DNA of 64,000 nucleotides from Dactylosporangium siamense (lineage in GTDB: Bacteria > Actinomycetota > Actinomycetes > Mycobacteriales > Micromonosporaceae), in contig NZ_BONQ01000029.1 of assembly GCF_016862795.1 (NCBI RefSeq), positions 62,001-126,000 of the forward strand. The letters are read 5' to 3'. The notes beneath the pieces are model-generated. The model saw nothing but the letters and a program-made list of their open reading frames with translations, did no database searches and was not told the DNA's origin. Shown one piece after another: positions 7,437-15,189 of this stretch (the first letter of the stretch is position 1; the number at the start of each line of letters is the position of its first letter). The position numbers and the translations under genes are program-made.

Positions 7437-8114
7437 ATGAGCAACGGACTGGCTGACGACTTCCTGCTGCTGGCGCTCGACGACCGCGGCACGAACCTGG
7501 TCGGCGACCCCGGCCTCGACTACGGCCTCGCCGGCGCCGTGTTGCTGGACCTGATGCTGGCCGGGCGGCTCGGCCTCACCGACGGGCGGGTCGTGGTGAC
7601 CGACCCGGCGCCGGTCGACGACCCGGTCGCGGACGCGGCGCTGACCCGCGTCGTCAAGGAGGCCACGCCACGCAAGCCCGACGCGTGGATCCAGCCGCTC
7701 ACCGACGGGCTGCGGGCCAGGGTGCTCGAGCGGCAGGTCGAGGCCGGGGTGCTGCGCGTCGAGCGGGACAAGGTGCTGTGGGTCTTCCCGCGCACCAGGT
7801 ACGCGTCGGCGACCGGCGACGAACCCGTCACGGAGACCGCGGTGCGGCGGGAGCTGGCGGAGGCGGTCGACGGCACCGGTGCGGTGCCGGCCCGGACCGC
7901 GGCGCTGCTGGGGCTGGTGCAGGCGGTCGGCCTGGCCGGCCAGGTGTTCCCCGACCACGACAAACGGCACCTGCGGGCGCGGCTGGACGAGATCGCCGAA
8001 GGGAACTGGGCGGCCGAGGCGGTGCGCCAGGCGATCGCCCAGATCCAGGCGGTCATCGCGTCGATGGCGGCGATGACCGCGGCCACGATGGTCATCACCA
8101 CCGCCACCGGCTGA
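7437..8114 (+). CDS. GOLPH3/VPS74 family protein
   Basis: A 225-residue protein with the GPP34 fold pattern. It begins DDFLLLALDDRGTNL and contains GLAGAVLLDLMLAGRLGL, where the opening helix bears the family's conserved Gly-Ala-Leu motif. Later elements are LTDGLRARVLERQVEAGVLRVERDKVLWVFPRTRY and the C-terminal RTAALLGLVQAVGL. Eukaryotic members bind phosphatidylinositol-4-phosphate on Golgi membranes; the role in actinobacteria, where the family is common, is unknown and may involve membrane-surface binding. ATG 7437 has no strong ribosome binding site but fixes the usual family start. The stop codon lies inside a perfect 26-base palindrome shared with the convergent gene. Confidence 0.88.
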   Translation: MSNGLADDFLLLALDDRGTNLVGDPGLDYGLAGAVLLDLMLAGRLGLTDGRVVVTDPAPVDDPVADAALTRVVKEATPRKPDAWIQPLTDGLRARVLERQVEAGVLRVERDKVLWVFPRTRYASATGDEPVTETAVRRELAEAVDGTGAVPARTAALLGLVQAVGLAGQVFPDHDKRHLRARLDEIAEGNWAAEAVRQAIAQIQAVIASMAAMTAATMVITTATG

Positions 8115-8129
8115 CGCGTCAGCCGGTGG
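8104..8129. terminator. Bidirectional terminator-like palindrome holding both stop codons
   Basis: C-CACCGGCTGACG / CGTCAGCCGGTG-G is a perfect 26-base palindrome. It contains the TGA of the GOLPH3 gene (8112-8114) and, on the other strand, the TGA of the MarR-like gene (8121-8119). No T-tract follows on either side. It probably acts as a shared hairpin at the end of the convergent transcripts, although a zero-base loop would need a few pairs opened. Confidence 0.6.
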
Positions 8130-8577
8130 TGTTGCGGATCATCCGCCGCAGCACCTGCAGCGCCGTGACGTAGTCGGCGTCGTCGATGCCGTCGTGGATC
8201 AGGGCGCGGATGGCCGGTGCGTGCCGTTTGAGGCCGGCGCGGGCCTCGTCGCCCGCCTCGGTGATCCACAGCCGGTCGTCGCCGTCGCGGGTGAGCCAGC
8301 CGCGCTCCACCAGGACCGCGGACTCGGCCTCCAGGTCGTCCTCGGACCTGAGGTAGGTGCGCATCGCCTCGCGGAGCTGGGGGACGGTCATGCCGTGGCC
8401 GTCGGTGGACAGGTCGTGTTTCGACAGGTTGCGCAGCAGCCAGTACTGCGGCTGCGTGAACCCGAGCTCGGCCTGCCGCGCGCGGGTGAAGGCGATGAGC
8501 GACTCGTAGGCCACGCCGGTCCAGAAGGCGGCGGGCTGGTCCACGAGGTCGGCGTCGGTCAGGTACTCCACGGTCAT
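8119..8577 (-). CDS. MarR-like winged-helix regulator
   Basis: A 152-residue protein of MarR size. The DNA-binding part runs FTQPQYWLLRNLSK, then MTVPQLREAMRTYLRSEDDLEAESAVLVERGWLTRDGDDRLWITEAGDEAR, i.e. helix, recognition helix, and a wing rich in D/R. ATG 8577 has an AGGGGAGC ribosome binding site and excludes the antisense-like extension upstream. The promoter at 8604-8634 has a 19-base spacer with a central dyad, the layout used by MerR activators, so this gene may itself be induced by a MerR/SoxR-type protein encoded elsewhere. Target genes are unknown; the divergent membrane protein at 8680 is the nearest candidate. Confidence 0.82.
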   Translation of the reverse strand: MTVEYLTDADLVDQPAAFWTGVAYESLIAFTRARQAELGFTQPQYWLLRNLSKHDLSTDGHGMTVPQLREAMRTYLRSEDDLEAESAVLVERGWLTRDGDDRLWITEAGDEARAGLKRHAPAIRALIHDGIDDADYVTALQVLRRMIRNTTG

Positions 8578-8603
8578 GTGCGCTCCCCTGTGCTGGTGCG
8601 ACC

Positions 8604-8634
8604 ACCGTAGAACCTCAAGTTTGGTTGAGGTCAA
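8604..8634 (-). promoter_or_regulatory. MerR/SoxR-type promoter with 19-base spacer
   Basis: On the minus strand, TTGACC (8634-8629) and TACGGT (8609-8604) are separated by 19 bases. Within and beside the spacer, plus-strand CCTCAAGTTTGGTTGAGG (8613-8630) is an 18-base dyad that differs from the enterobacterial SoxR box core only in its central three bases. An over-long 19-base spacer with a central dyad is the hallmark of MerR-family activation. It reads into the MarR-like gene at 8577. Confidence 0.6.
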
Positions 8635-8679
8635 CCGCGCCTGGCACGATGCGGCGACGTGCTACCCGGGGGAGACTGC

Positions 8680-9324
8680 ATGTCCGACGCTGCCACAACC
8701 CAGTTCGTGCTGGTCCGCTCGCGGCGGCGGGCAGGTCTCCCGCTCGCCGTGACGGTGCTGTTCCGCGGGCTCGTCGTCGCGTACGCGGTGCTGCTGGGCG
8801 CCGAAGGCCCCTACCTGCTCCTCGTGATCGGGATCTTCGGGCTGGCCGGCGTCATCGGCCTGGTCGCGTTCATCGCGACGCTCAACTCGCCGCCGGCCAC
8901 GCTGAGCGCCGACGGGCTCCGGGTGCGCGCGGAGGCCATCTCACCGGGCCTGACGGACATCGCCTGGTCCGACGTCCGCGAGGCGTGGTTCGCGTACTAC
9001 GGCAGCCAGCGCAGCCTCGGCGTGCTCGCCGGAACGCGGGAGCGGGCGTACGTGACGCCGATCCCCGACGGCACGATCGACCCGGCGGAGGTCGCCGCGG
9101 CCGTGCACGAGCTCAGCGGCGGCCTGGTCACCGTCGCCGACACTCCCCCGGCCCGCCCGCAGACCGGCTCGGCGATGTTCCGGCGCGGCGGCTACGGCCG
9201 GGAACGCAAGACGTCGCTGCTGATCGCCGTCCTGCCCTGGGTGGCGATCCTCGCGCTGCTGCCGTGGCTGCTGGACACGCCCCAGCCATGGGACCAGTCC
9301 TGGTGGCCCGGTTACCACCAGTAG
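8680..9324 (+). CDS. Membrane protein of unknown function (PH-like centre)
   Basis: A 214-residue protein. Residues 20-68 hold two membrane helices (VTVLFRGLVVAYAVLL and LLLVIGIFGLAGVIGLVAFIA). A central soluble stretch with LSADGLRVRAEAISPGLTDIAWSDVREAWFAYY follows, the strand order of bacterial PH-like/YdbT-type domains. A final helix (LLIAVLPWVAILALLPWLL) precedes a Trp-rich tail. ATG 8680 is chosen for the GGGGGAG ribosome binding site at 8668-8674. The last 13 bases overlap the convergent aldo-keto reductase. No function can be assigned. Confidence 0.75.
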   Translation: MSDAATTQFVLVRSRRRAGLPLAVTVLFRGLVVAYAVLLGAEGPYLLLVIGIFGLAGVIGLVAFIATLNSPPATLSADGLRVRAEAISPGLTDIAWSDVREAWFAYYGSQRSLGVLAGTRERAYVTPIPDGTIDPAEVAAAVHELSGGLVTVADTPPARPQTGSAMFRRGGYGRERKTSLLIAVLPWVAILALLPWLLDTPQPWDQSWWPGYHQ

Positions 9325-10286
9325 TTGTCCTGCGGCGTGTACGGGGCCTCGAGCGCGGCGATCTCGCTGCCGGTGAGCTCAAGGGCGAGCGCCGCCACGG
9401 CGTCGCGCAGGTGGTGCGGTTTGGTGGCGCCGACGATCGGGCCGGAGACGACCGGTTTGGTCAGCAGCCAGGCCAGGGCGACCTGCGCCATCGGCACCCC
9501 GCGGGCCTCGGCGACCCGCTGGACCGCGTCGACGACCGGCCGGTCGACGTCGCGGTCGAACGCCCGGGCCACCGCGTCGGACGAGGACCGTGCGGTCTGC
9601 TCGCCCCACGGCCGCGCGGCCCGCCCCTTCGCCAGCGGCGAGTAGGGAGTGAGGCCGACGCCCTGGTCGAGGCACATCGGGATCATCTCCCGCTCCTCCT
9701 CGCGCTTGAGGACGTTGTACTGGTCCTGCATGGCCGAGAACGGTGTCCACCCGCCGAGGGCCGCGACGTGCTGGAGCTTGGCGAACTGCCACGCCCACAT
9801 GGACGAGGCACCCAGATAGCGGACCTTGCCCGCCTGCACCAACGTGTGCAGGGCGGCCATGGTCTCCTCCGCCGGCGTGTCGGGGTCGAAGCGGTGGATG
9901 TAGTAGACGTCGATGTAGTCGGTGCCGAGCCGGCGCAGCGACGCGTCGGCCTGCTCCAGGATCGCCTTGCGGGACAGGCCGCTGCCGCCCGGCCCGTCGT
10001 GCATCCTCCCGCTGACCTTGGTCGCCAGCACGATGTCCTCGCGCCGGGAGAACCGGGTGATCGCGCGGCCGACGAACTCCTCCGACGTGCCGCCCTGATA
10101 CACGTTGGCGGTGTCCCAGAACGTCACGCCGAGCTCGACCGCCTGCCGGAAGAACGGCGCCGCGGCGTCCTCGTCCAGGGTCCACTGGTGCATGCCGGCG
10201 GCTGCGGTGCCGTAGCTCATGCATCCCAGCCCGATCCGGCTCACCCGCAGACCCGCCCGGCCCAGCCGTGTGTATTCCACCGTCAT
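9312..10286 (-). CDS. Aldo/keto reductase
   Basis: A 324-residue NADPH-dependent (beta/alpha)8-barrel reductase. The catalytic tetrad is visible: Asp and Tyr in FWDTANVYQGG, Lys in IVLATKV, and His in VYYIHRFDPDTP. The C-terminal cofactor-loop region contains PIVGATKPHHLRDAV. The sequence type (TRLGRAGLRVSRIGLGCMSYG start, 'NYWW' end) matches the large AKR groups that reduce diverse carbonyls; the substrate is unknown. ATG 10286 fits the conserved start. It is divergent from the AraC-type regulator at 10384, a plausible regulator. Confidence 0.92.
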   Translation of the reverse strand: MTVEYTRLGRAGLRVSRIGLGCMSYGTAAAGMHQWTLDEDAAAPFFRQAVELGVTFWDTANVYQGGTSEEFVGRAITRFSRREDIVLATKVSGRMHDGPGGSGLSRKAILEQADASLRRLGTDYIDVYYIHRFDPDTPAEETMAALHTLVQAGKVRYLGASSMWAWQFAKLQHVAALGGWTPFSAMQDQYNVLKREEEREMIPMCLDQGVGLTPYSPLAKGRAARPWGEQTARSSSDAVARAFDRDVDRPVVDAVQRVAEARGVPMAQVALAWLLTKPVVSGPIVGATKPHHLRDAVAALALELTGSEIAALEAPYTPQDNYWW

Positions 10287-10383
10287 GCCCCTCCGCGACC
10301 AGACAGAACCCGGCACAGGATGTCGGGTGGCGCAGGTCCGCGCCCGCTTAGCGTGGTGATCGCAAACAGGAAGGATACCGAGG

Positions 10384-11256
10384 ATGCTGGACCGGCTGAA
10401 CGCGGCGATGGAACACATCGAGCGGCATCTCGACGGGGAGATCGACCTCGCCGACCTCACGAAGATCGTGGTGACGTCGGAGTACCACCTGCGGCGGCTG
10501 TTCGCGTCCCTCGCGGGGATGCCGCTGTCGGAGTACGTCCGGCGGCGCCGGATGACCGTCGCCGGTGCGGAGGTCCTCGCCGGCCGGGAGACGCTGCTCG
10601 ACATCGCGGTCCGGTACGGGTACAGCTCCGGCGAGGCGTTCGCCCGCGCGTTCCGCGCCGTGCACGGCGTCGGGCCCGGCGAGGCGCGCCGGGCCGGCGC
10701 GGCCCTGCACTCGCAGCCCCGGATGTCCTTCCGTCTCGTCGTCGAAGGGAGCAGCAGCATGCGATACCAGATCGTGCACCGGGACGAGTTCCGGGTCGTG
10801 GGCAGGAAGGCCCGCGTCCCGCTCGTCCACGAAGGCATGAACCCGGCGATCGCCGCGTTCATCCGCGGGATCGGGCGGGAGGAACTGCAACGGATCGAGG
10901 CCCTGTCCGACGCCGAACCCGGCGGCATCATCAGCGCGAGCGTCAACATCGCCGAAGGCCGGGCCGAGGGCACGGAACTGGACTACCACCACGGGGTGGC
11001 CACGACCGGCGCCGCGCCCGCCGACCTGGACAGCCTCGACGTCGACAAGGGGACGTGGGCGGTGTTCGACAGCTACGGCCCGTTCCCGCAGGCGCTGCAG
11101 CACCTGTGGCGGGACGTGTTCACGGAGTGGTTCCCGTCCAACCCGTACCAGAGCCGGCCGGGGCCCGAGATCCTGCGGGTGCGGCTGAACGGCGGCGCCA
11201 CCGAGGCCGAGGCACAGCTGTGGATCCCGGTGGAGCCCGCCGCCCAGGTGCGGTGA
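10384..11256 (+). CDS. AraC-family regulator with GyrI-like effector domain
   Basis: A 290-residue protein of Rob/SoxS-with-sensor architecture. Residues 1-105 are the two-HTH AraC domain (DLADLTKIVVTSEYHLRRLFASL and LLDIAVRYGYSSGEAFARAFR). From residue 125 (MRYQIVHRDEFRVVGRKARVP) to the end lies a GyrI-like small-molecule-binding domain with the closing strand AEAQLWIPV. Such proteins couple binding of amphipathic or multidrug-type ligands to activation of efflux or detoxifying genes. ATG 10384 follows an AAGGATA ribosome binding site. It is divergent from the aldo-keto reductase at 10286. A strong terminator follows at 11259. Confidence 0.9.
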   Translation: MLDRLNAAMEHIERHLDGEIDLADLTKIVVTSEYHLRRLFASLAGMPLSEYVRRRRMTVAGAEVLAGRETLLDIAVRYGYSSGEAFARAFRAVHGVGPGEARRAGAALHSQPRMSFRLVVEGSSSMRYQIVHRDEFRVVGRKARVPLVHEGMNPAIAAFIRGIGREELQRIEALSDAEPGGIISASVNIAEGRAEGTELDYHHGVATTGAAPADLDSLDVDKGTWAVFDSYGPFPQALQHLWRDVFTEWFPSNPYQSRPGPEILRVRLNGGATEAEAQLWIPVEPAAQVR

Positions 11257-11258
11257 AC

Positions 11259-11289
11259 GACGGGCCGGCGCGAACCGCGCCGGCCCGTC
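11259..11289 (+). terminator. Terminator hairpin after the AraC gene
   Basis: GACGGGCCGGCGCG (11259-11272) and CGCGCCGGCCCGTC (11276-11289) form a perfect 14-bp stem with a 3-base loop, three bases after the stop codon. There is no T-tract, as is common for actinomycete terminators. Confidence 0.75.
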
Positions 11290-11472
11290 GGCATCGGGTC
11301 TCCTTGCGTCCCGGTCGGTGATCCGCCGGCAGCCACCACCCTCGTCGAGCTCGAGGCCGAGATCCCGCACAACGGGCGACAGCACCGCTGGTCCTGCCCG
11401 ACGGGCACCGGCCGGGCACCTGGGCACGCCGGACGGCATGCCGGGACAACCGCATGTGGATACAGTTCGACG

Positions 11473-12195
11473 ATGCCCGAACCTGGTACGTCGCCGAAAT
11501 CTGACCTGGAAGCACGGCAGCAGGTCATCGACGGGTTGGCCGCCCGGATCCTCGCGTTGCGACTGGGGCACCCGGCCCGGGTGGGGATCGACGGTCACTC
11601 CGCGGCCGGCAAGACGACCCTGGCCGACGAGCTGGCCGCCGCGCTGCGGGCGAAGACGGCGCGGCCGGTGCTCCGGGTCATGATCGACCACTTCAAACGG
11701 CACGTCGACCTGCGCACGCGGTATCCGTCCGGTTCGCCGGAGAGCTACTACCACGAGATGTTCGACGTCGACGCGATCCGCGATGCGCTGCTGGTGCCGC
11801 TCGGGCCCGGCGGCGACCGCCGGTATCGCACCCAGATCATGGACTTCAGCGGCCGCGCGTCGATCGACTCAGGGGTCGTGGTGGCCGCGGACGACGCGAT
11901 CCTGGTCGCGGACGGTGGTTTCCTGCAGAAGCCGGCCCTGGCACCGCACTGGGACCTGTGCGTGTACCTGCACATCGAGGTGGCGGAGGTGCTGACCCGC
12001 GGCACGGCCCGCGACCAGGAGTGGATGGACTCGGCGGAGGCCGCCGCCGAGCGGTATCGCACCTACTACATTCCCGGCGAGGAGCTGTACCTGGCCGAGA
12101 TCCGGCCCGCCGAACGGGCGGACATCGTCATCGACAACCGGGATTTCGACGCACCCCGCGTCATACGTGACGCTTCCGATCGAGCCGCGCCCTGA
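11473..12195 (+). CDS. Uridine kinase-like P-loop kinase
   Basis: A 240-residue protein. The Walker A motif is IDGHSAAGKTTLADEL near residues 38-53. A 'MIDHFKRH' substrate-site segment follows near residue 77, then ILVADGGFLQKPAL and DLCVYLHIEVAEVL, the usual strand order of uridine/phosphoribulokinase-type kinases. A catalytic-lid Arg-rich part (RGTARDQEWM) is present. The likely reaction is ATP-dependent phosphorylation of a nucleoside or related small molecule. ATG 11473 is the only start before the conserved region with a sensible spacing. The 216-base gap upstream contains the terminator at 11259 and otherwise nothing I can name. Confidence 0.82.
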   Translation: MPEPGTSPKSDLEARQQVIDGLAARILALRLGHPARVGIDGHSAAGKTTLADELAAALRAKTARPVLRVMIDHFKRHVDLRTRYPSGSPESYYHEMFDVDAIRDALLVPLGPGGDRRYRTQIMDFSGRASIDSGVVVAADDAILVADGGFLQKPALAPHWDLCVYLHIEVAEVLTRGTARDQEWMDSAEAAAERYRTYYIPGEELYLAEIRPAERADIVIDNRDFDAPRVIRDASDRAAP

Positions 12196-12482
12196 GGTCC
12201 GCTTAAGGAAGCCGGCCGGGACCGTTCGAGCGGTTTCGGACCCGCCGTCCCGTTCCGGCGGGGCTCCCCACTCCCGGATGCCCGCCGACCGGGTCGTGGC
12301 GGTGCCGCTGTCGGCAACCGGGCCGGCCGAACGGCTGATGCGGGTCGCCGGGAGCGGGCCCGCGCTTGCGGAAGACTTAAGTTGACCTGCGGCGGGACGC
12401 CTCATAGCTTTCGAGACGCAGCGGACGGGCCCGGCACCGGGCACCGTCCGCCGTCCATGTCCGGCACCGGCGAGAGGCGACA

Positions 12483-13265
12483 ATGGGCGATCATCGCTTC
12501 CGGGCACGGCGGCACTGGCCCGTGTGGTTCGCCGCCGCCGCGATCCTCGCCGGCCTGTGCGGCATCGCCGTCAACCCGTTGATCGGCGGCCACGGCCCGG
12601 TCGGCGGCAACCGGGCGGTGCAACCGCCGTTCGTGCCGGCGCCGCTGAGTTCGCAGAGCCCAACGGCACCGCCCAGCCCGGCGCCGTCCAGCCCGGCGCC
12701 GTCCACGCCGGCGCGGACCGGGAACCTGCTCGCCAGTCCGGGCGGCGACGACGTGCCGGGCGGCGTCGGCGACGCCACCAAAGGCATCGCCGGGTGGACG
12801 GTCCTGGAGGGCGCCCCGGCCGTCATCCGCTACGGCAGCGACGGCTTCCCCGGCACCGCGAGCCCGGGCCCGGCCGACCGCGGCCAGAACTTCTTCGGTG
12901 GCGGCACCGTCGCGCTCAGCCGCCTCGGCCAGACGGTGCAGCTGCCGGACCATGCCGGTGACGCCCGGTTCAACCTCGCCGGCCTCCTCGGCGGCTATGC
13001 CGAGCAGGGCGACAGCACCACCTGCACCGTGACGTTCGTCGACGCGAGCGGCAAGGCGCTGTCCAGCGTGACGCTCGGCCCGGTCACCGCCGCCGACCGG
13101 GGGCAGCGCACCGGCCTGTTCAAACGGGCCACGACCGGCACGGTGCCGGCCGGGGCCCGCACCGCGGAGGTCGAGCTGTCGTTCGTGCGGGCCGCGGGCA
13201 CCGACAACGACGGCTACGCCGACTCGCTGTATCTCGACGTGACACCGCTGTCAGACGGGTCATAG
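12483..13265 (+). CDS. Membrane-anchored secreted protein, jelly-roll-like ectodomain
   Basis: A 260-residue protein. A basic N-terminus (HRFRARRHWPVW) leads into one membrane helix (residues 13-30, WFAAAAILAGLCGIAV), then a Pro/Ser/Ala-rich linker with repeats of PAPSS/PAPST (residues 52-78). The ectodomain (80-255) shows WTVLEGAPAVIRYG, RGQNFFGGG, and VTAADRGQRTGLFKRA, resembling carbohydrate-binding or coagulation-factor-type beta-sandwiches found on actinomycete surface proteins. Function is unknown. ATG 12483 follows GCGAGAGGCGACA. The 287 bases upstream (12196-12482) show no gene or clear hairpin and probably hold its promoter. It overlaps the LysR gene by 6 bases, tail to tail. Confidence 0.75.
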   Translation: MGDHRFRARRHWPVWFAAAAILAGLCGIAVNPLIGGHGPVGGNRAVQPPFVPAPLSSQSPTAPPSPAPSSPAPSTPARTGNLLASPGGDDVPGGVGDATKGIAGWTVLEGAPAVIRYGSDGFPGTASPGPADRGQNFFGGGTVALSRLGQTVQLPDHAGDARFNLAGLLGGYAEQGDSTTCTVTFVDASGKALSSVTLGPVTAADRGQRTGLFKRATTGTVPAGARTAEVELSFVRAAGTDNDGYADSLYLDVTPLSDGS

Positions 13266-14183
13266 CCCTTCCCCGGCGTGGGTTGAACGCGGCGATCCGG
13301 TCGCGTGCAGGCAACAGGCGACGAAGTCCTGGACGACCGGGTCGCGGTCGGCGGCCGGTGGCCAGGCGACGCCGACCCGGCTGGGGCTGACGCCGCGGAC
13401 CGGCCGGTACGTGACACCGGGGCGGGCGTAGAACCGGGCCGCCGACGCGGGTGCGAGGGCGACACCGTCGCCGTTGGCGATCGCCTGCAGCCAGTCGTCG
13501 GGCTGGTCGGTGACCGCGCCGATGCGCGGCGGACGGCCGTCGCGTTCGCCGGCGGCGAGCCAGTAGTCCCGCCACGGCCCGGTCCCGGCGGGCGCGGCGA
13601 CGAACGGCTCGCCCCACAGGTCCTCGAACGGGATCTCGTCGTGGACCGCCAGCGGGTGCGCGGCGGGCAGGGCGACCCAGCGTGGTTCGGTGATGAGCAC
13701 CCGCACCCGGAATCCACTGGAACCGGGGAACGGCAGGCGCAGCAGGGCGGCGTCGACGTCGCCGTCGGCGAGTCCGGCGGTCGGGTCGGACCAGGACGCC
13801 TGCCGCATGGTGACGTGCCAGTCCGGCCGGATCCGGGTGAACCGCGCGACGATCTCCTGGGTCGCCTCATTGGCGGCGTTGGCGAGGAACCCGACGCGCA
13901 GGACGTGGTCCACGCGCCGGGCCGTGGCCTTCGTCTCCCGCAGCGCGTTGTCGCAGGCGGCGAGCGCGGCCGGCGCCCGCGCGGCGAGGGCCCGGCCGGC
14001 GTCGGTGAGCGCCATCCCGTCGTGCGACCGGGTGAACAGGCGCACGCCGAGCTGGGTCTCCAGCTGTTTGATCTGCTTGCTGAGGGCCGGTTGGGACACG
14101 AACAGCCGCTCGGCGGCGCGGGTCAGGTTCGCCTCGTCGGCGACCGCGAGGAAGTACCGCAGCAGCCGGGTGTCGACGTCCAT
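13260..14183 (-). CDS. LysR-family transcriptional regulator
   Basis: A 307-residue regulator of standard length. The helix-turn-helix is residues 5-60 (RLLRYFLAVADEANLTRAAE, then SQPALSKQIKQLETQLGVRLF). The effector domain begins LRVGFLANAANEATQEIV. The GTG/ATG choice is settled by ATG 14183, six residues before the domain. It is divergent from the DoxX-like gene at 14245 with 61 bases between, the classical LysR arrangement, so that gene is the likely target. The inducer is unknown. Confidence 0.92.
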   Translation of the reverse strand: MDVDTRLLRYFLAVADEANLTRAAERLFVSQPALSKQIKQLETQLGVRLFTRSHDGMALTDAGRALAARAPAALAACDNALRETKATARRVDHVLRVGFLANAANEATQEIVARFTRIRPDWHVTMRQASWSDPTAGLADGDVDAALLRLPFPGSSGFRVRVLITEPRWVALPAAHPLAVHDEIPFEDLWGEPFVAAPAGTGPWRDYWLAAGERDGRPPRIGAVTDQPDDWLQAIANGDGVALAPASAARFYARPGVTYRPVRGVSPSRVGVAWPPAADRDPVVQDFVACCLHATGSPRSTHAGEGL

Positions 14184-14244
14184 GCCGTCAGGTTATCGAT
14201 GCGGGTATTGGACCGTCGCGGTGCGGCCGGTCGAGGGTGGGGGC

Positions 14245-14571
14245 ATGGTCATCATGTACGTCGTGACGGCGGCGCTCACCCTCGCCGCAGCCGCCGCCGA
14301 CCTCGTCCGTCCACAGTGGATTCTGGCGAACATGTCGCGGTACGGGGTGCCGCACGCGTGGTTGCCCCTGCTCGGGGCGGTGAAGGCGGCCGGCGGCCTG
14401 GGGCTCCTGCTCGGGCTGGTCGCGCCGGTGATCGGCGTGGCCGCCGCGGTGGGGCTGGTCCTGTACTTCATCGGCGCGGTCGGCACCGTCGTGCGGGCGC
14501 GCTGCTGGTCACACCTGCCGGCGCCGGGCCTGCTCCTGGCACTGTCCGCCGGCTGCTGCTTAGTGTCGTAG
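14245..14571 (+). CDS. DoxX-like membrane protein
   Basis: A 108-residue, four-helix membrane protein with the DoxX_2 pattern: a first helix MYVVTAALTLAAAAADLV, then a Pro-Trp loop before LLGAVKAAGGLGLLLGLV, VIGVAAAVGLVLYFIGAV, and a final LLLALSAGCCL. Members are inner-membrane proteins sometimes linked to quinone or thiol redox functions; here the role is unknown. ATG 14245 follows GGGTGGGGGC, a usable ribosome binding site; ATG 14254 is possible. It is divergent from the LysR gene and overlaps the TetR gene at 14560 by 12 bases, tail to tail. Confidence 0.82.
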   Translation: MVIMYVVTAALTLAAAAADLVRPQWILANMSRYGVPHAWLPLLGAVKAAGGLGLLLGLVAPVIGVAAAVGLVLYFIGAVGTVVRARCWSHLPAPGLLLALSAGCCLVS

Positions 14572-15114
14572 GACCATGGCGACGAGCGCGTCCACGTCGG
14601 CGTCCACCATCGGCTCGCCGGTCATGCCCATCCGGTGCAGCAGGGTGCCGACCACGACGTCGATGAGGAACAGGACCCGCTGCTCCGGCTCGCCGAGGGT
14701 GTCCTGCAGGGCGAGGCGGTACGGATCCTGCAGCTGCGTGGAGAGGACCTGGCGCAGGGCCGGGTCGTTGACGGCGTCGGTGAACACGCCCGCGAAGGCC
14801 GCGCCGATGCCGGGTTCGCCGATCTTCGCCGCGATCCAGCGGATGGCGGCCGACAGGATCTCCTCCCGGTCCGCGCCGTCCAGCGGCACGGGTCCGAACG
14901 CGTCGACCAGGCACGCGGTGATGAGCGCGCCCTTGGTCGGCCAGCGGCGGTACACCGTCGTCTTGGCGATGCCGGCCGCGGCGGCGATGCGGTCGACGGT
15001 GGCGTGCGCGTAGCCGACCTCGTGGACCGTGCGCAGCGTCGCGGCGAAGACGGCCGCGTCGACACCGGCTCGGGGACGGCCGGGGGTGCGGGCCGGGGTC
15101 GCTGGTCGGGGCAT
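14560..15114 (-). CDS. TetR-family regulator
   Basis: A 184-residue regulator. The DNA-binding domain is YAHATVDRIAAAAGIAKTTVYRRWPTKGALI near residues 37-67, and the C-terminal half (RVLFLIDVVVGTLLHRMGMTGEP) matches TetR_C subfamilies with a 'LxHR' dimer helix. ATG 15114 is used; GTG 15120 would add two residues. It is divergent from the alpha/beta hydrolase at 15190, and the 75-base gap is filled by a 40-base dyad centred at 15150.5. Repression of the hydrolase is therefore the simplest reading. Confidence 0.9.
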   Translation of the reverse strand: MPRPATPARTPGRPRAGVDAAVFAATLRTVHEVGYAHATVDRIAAAAGIAKTTVYRRWPTKGALITACLVDAFGPVPLDGADREEILSAAIRWIAAKIGEPGIGAAFAGVFTDAVNDPALRQVLSTQLQDPYRLALQDTLGEPEQRVLFLIDVVVGTLLHRMGMTGEPMVDADVDALVAMVLRH

Positions 15115-15130
15115 GGACACAGCATACCGA

Positions 15131-15170
15131 GTTATGCTACTTCTAGTATCGATACTTCAGGTAGCGTAAT
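15131..15170. promoter_or_regulatory. Long dyad between TetR and esterase genes (operator)
   Basis: The halves 15131-15150 and 15151-15170 match as inverted repeats at 15 of 20 positions. The core AGTATCGATACT (15145-15156) is perfect and the outer arms GTTATGCTAC / GTAGCGTAAT match at 8 of 10. The AT-rich sequence stands out from its surroundings and lies midway between the divergent starts at 15114 and 15190. Confidence 0.7.
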
Positions 15171-15189
15171 TTGATCGACAGGAGAAGCC

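Noticed and set aside
12196-12482. Possible small gene in the gap after the uridine kinase-like gene
   Set aside because: A 72-residue frame exists (12167-12385) but overlaps the kinase end, has no ribosome binding site and shows no domain. I see only promoter-type sequence.
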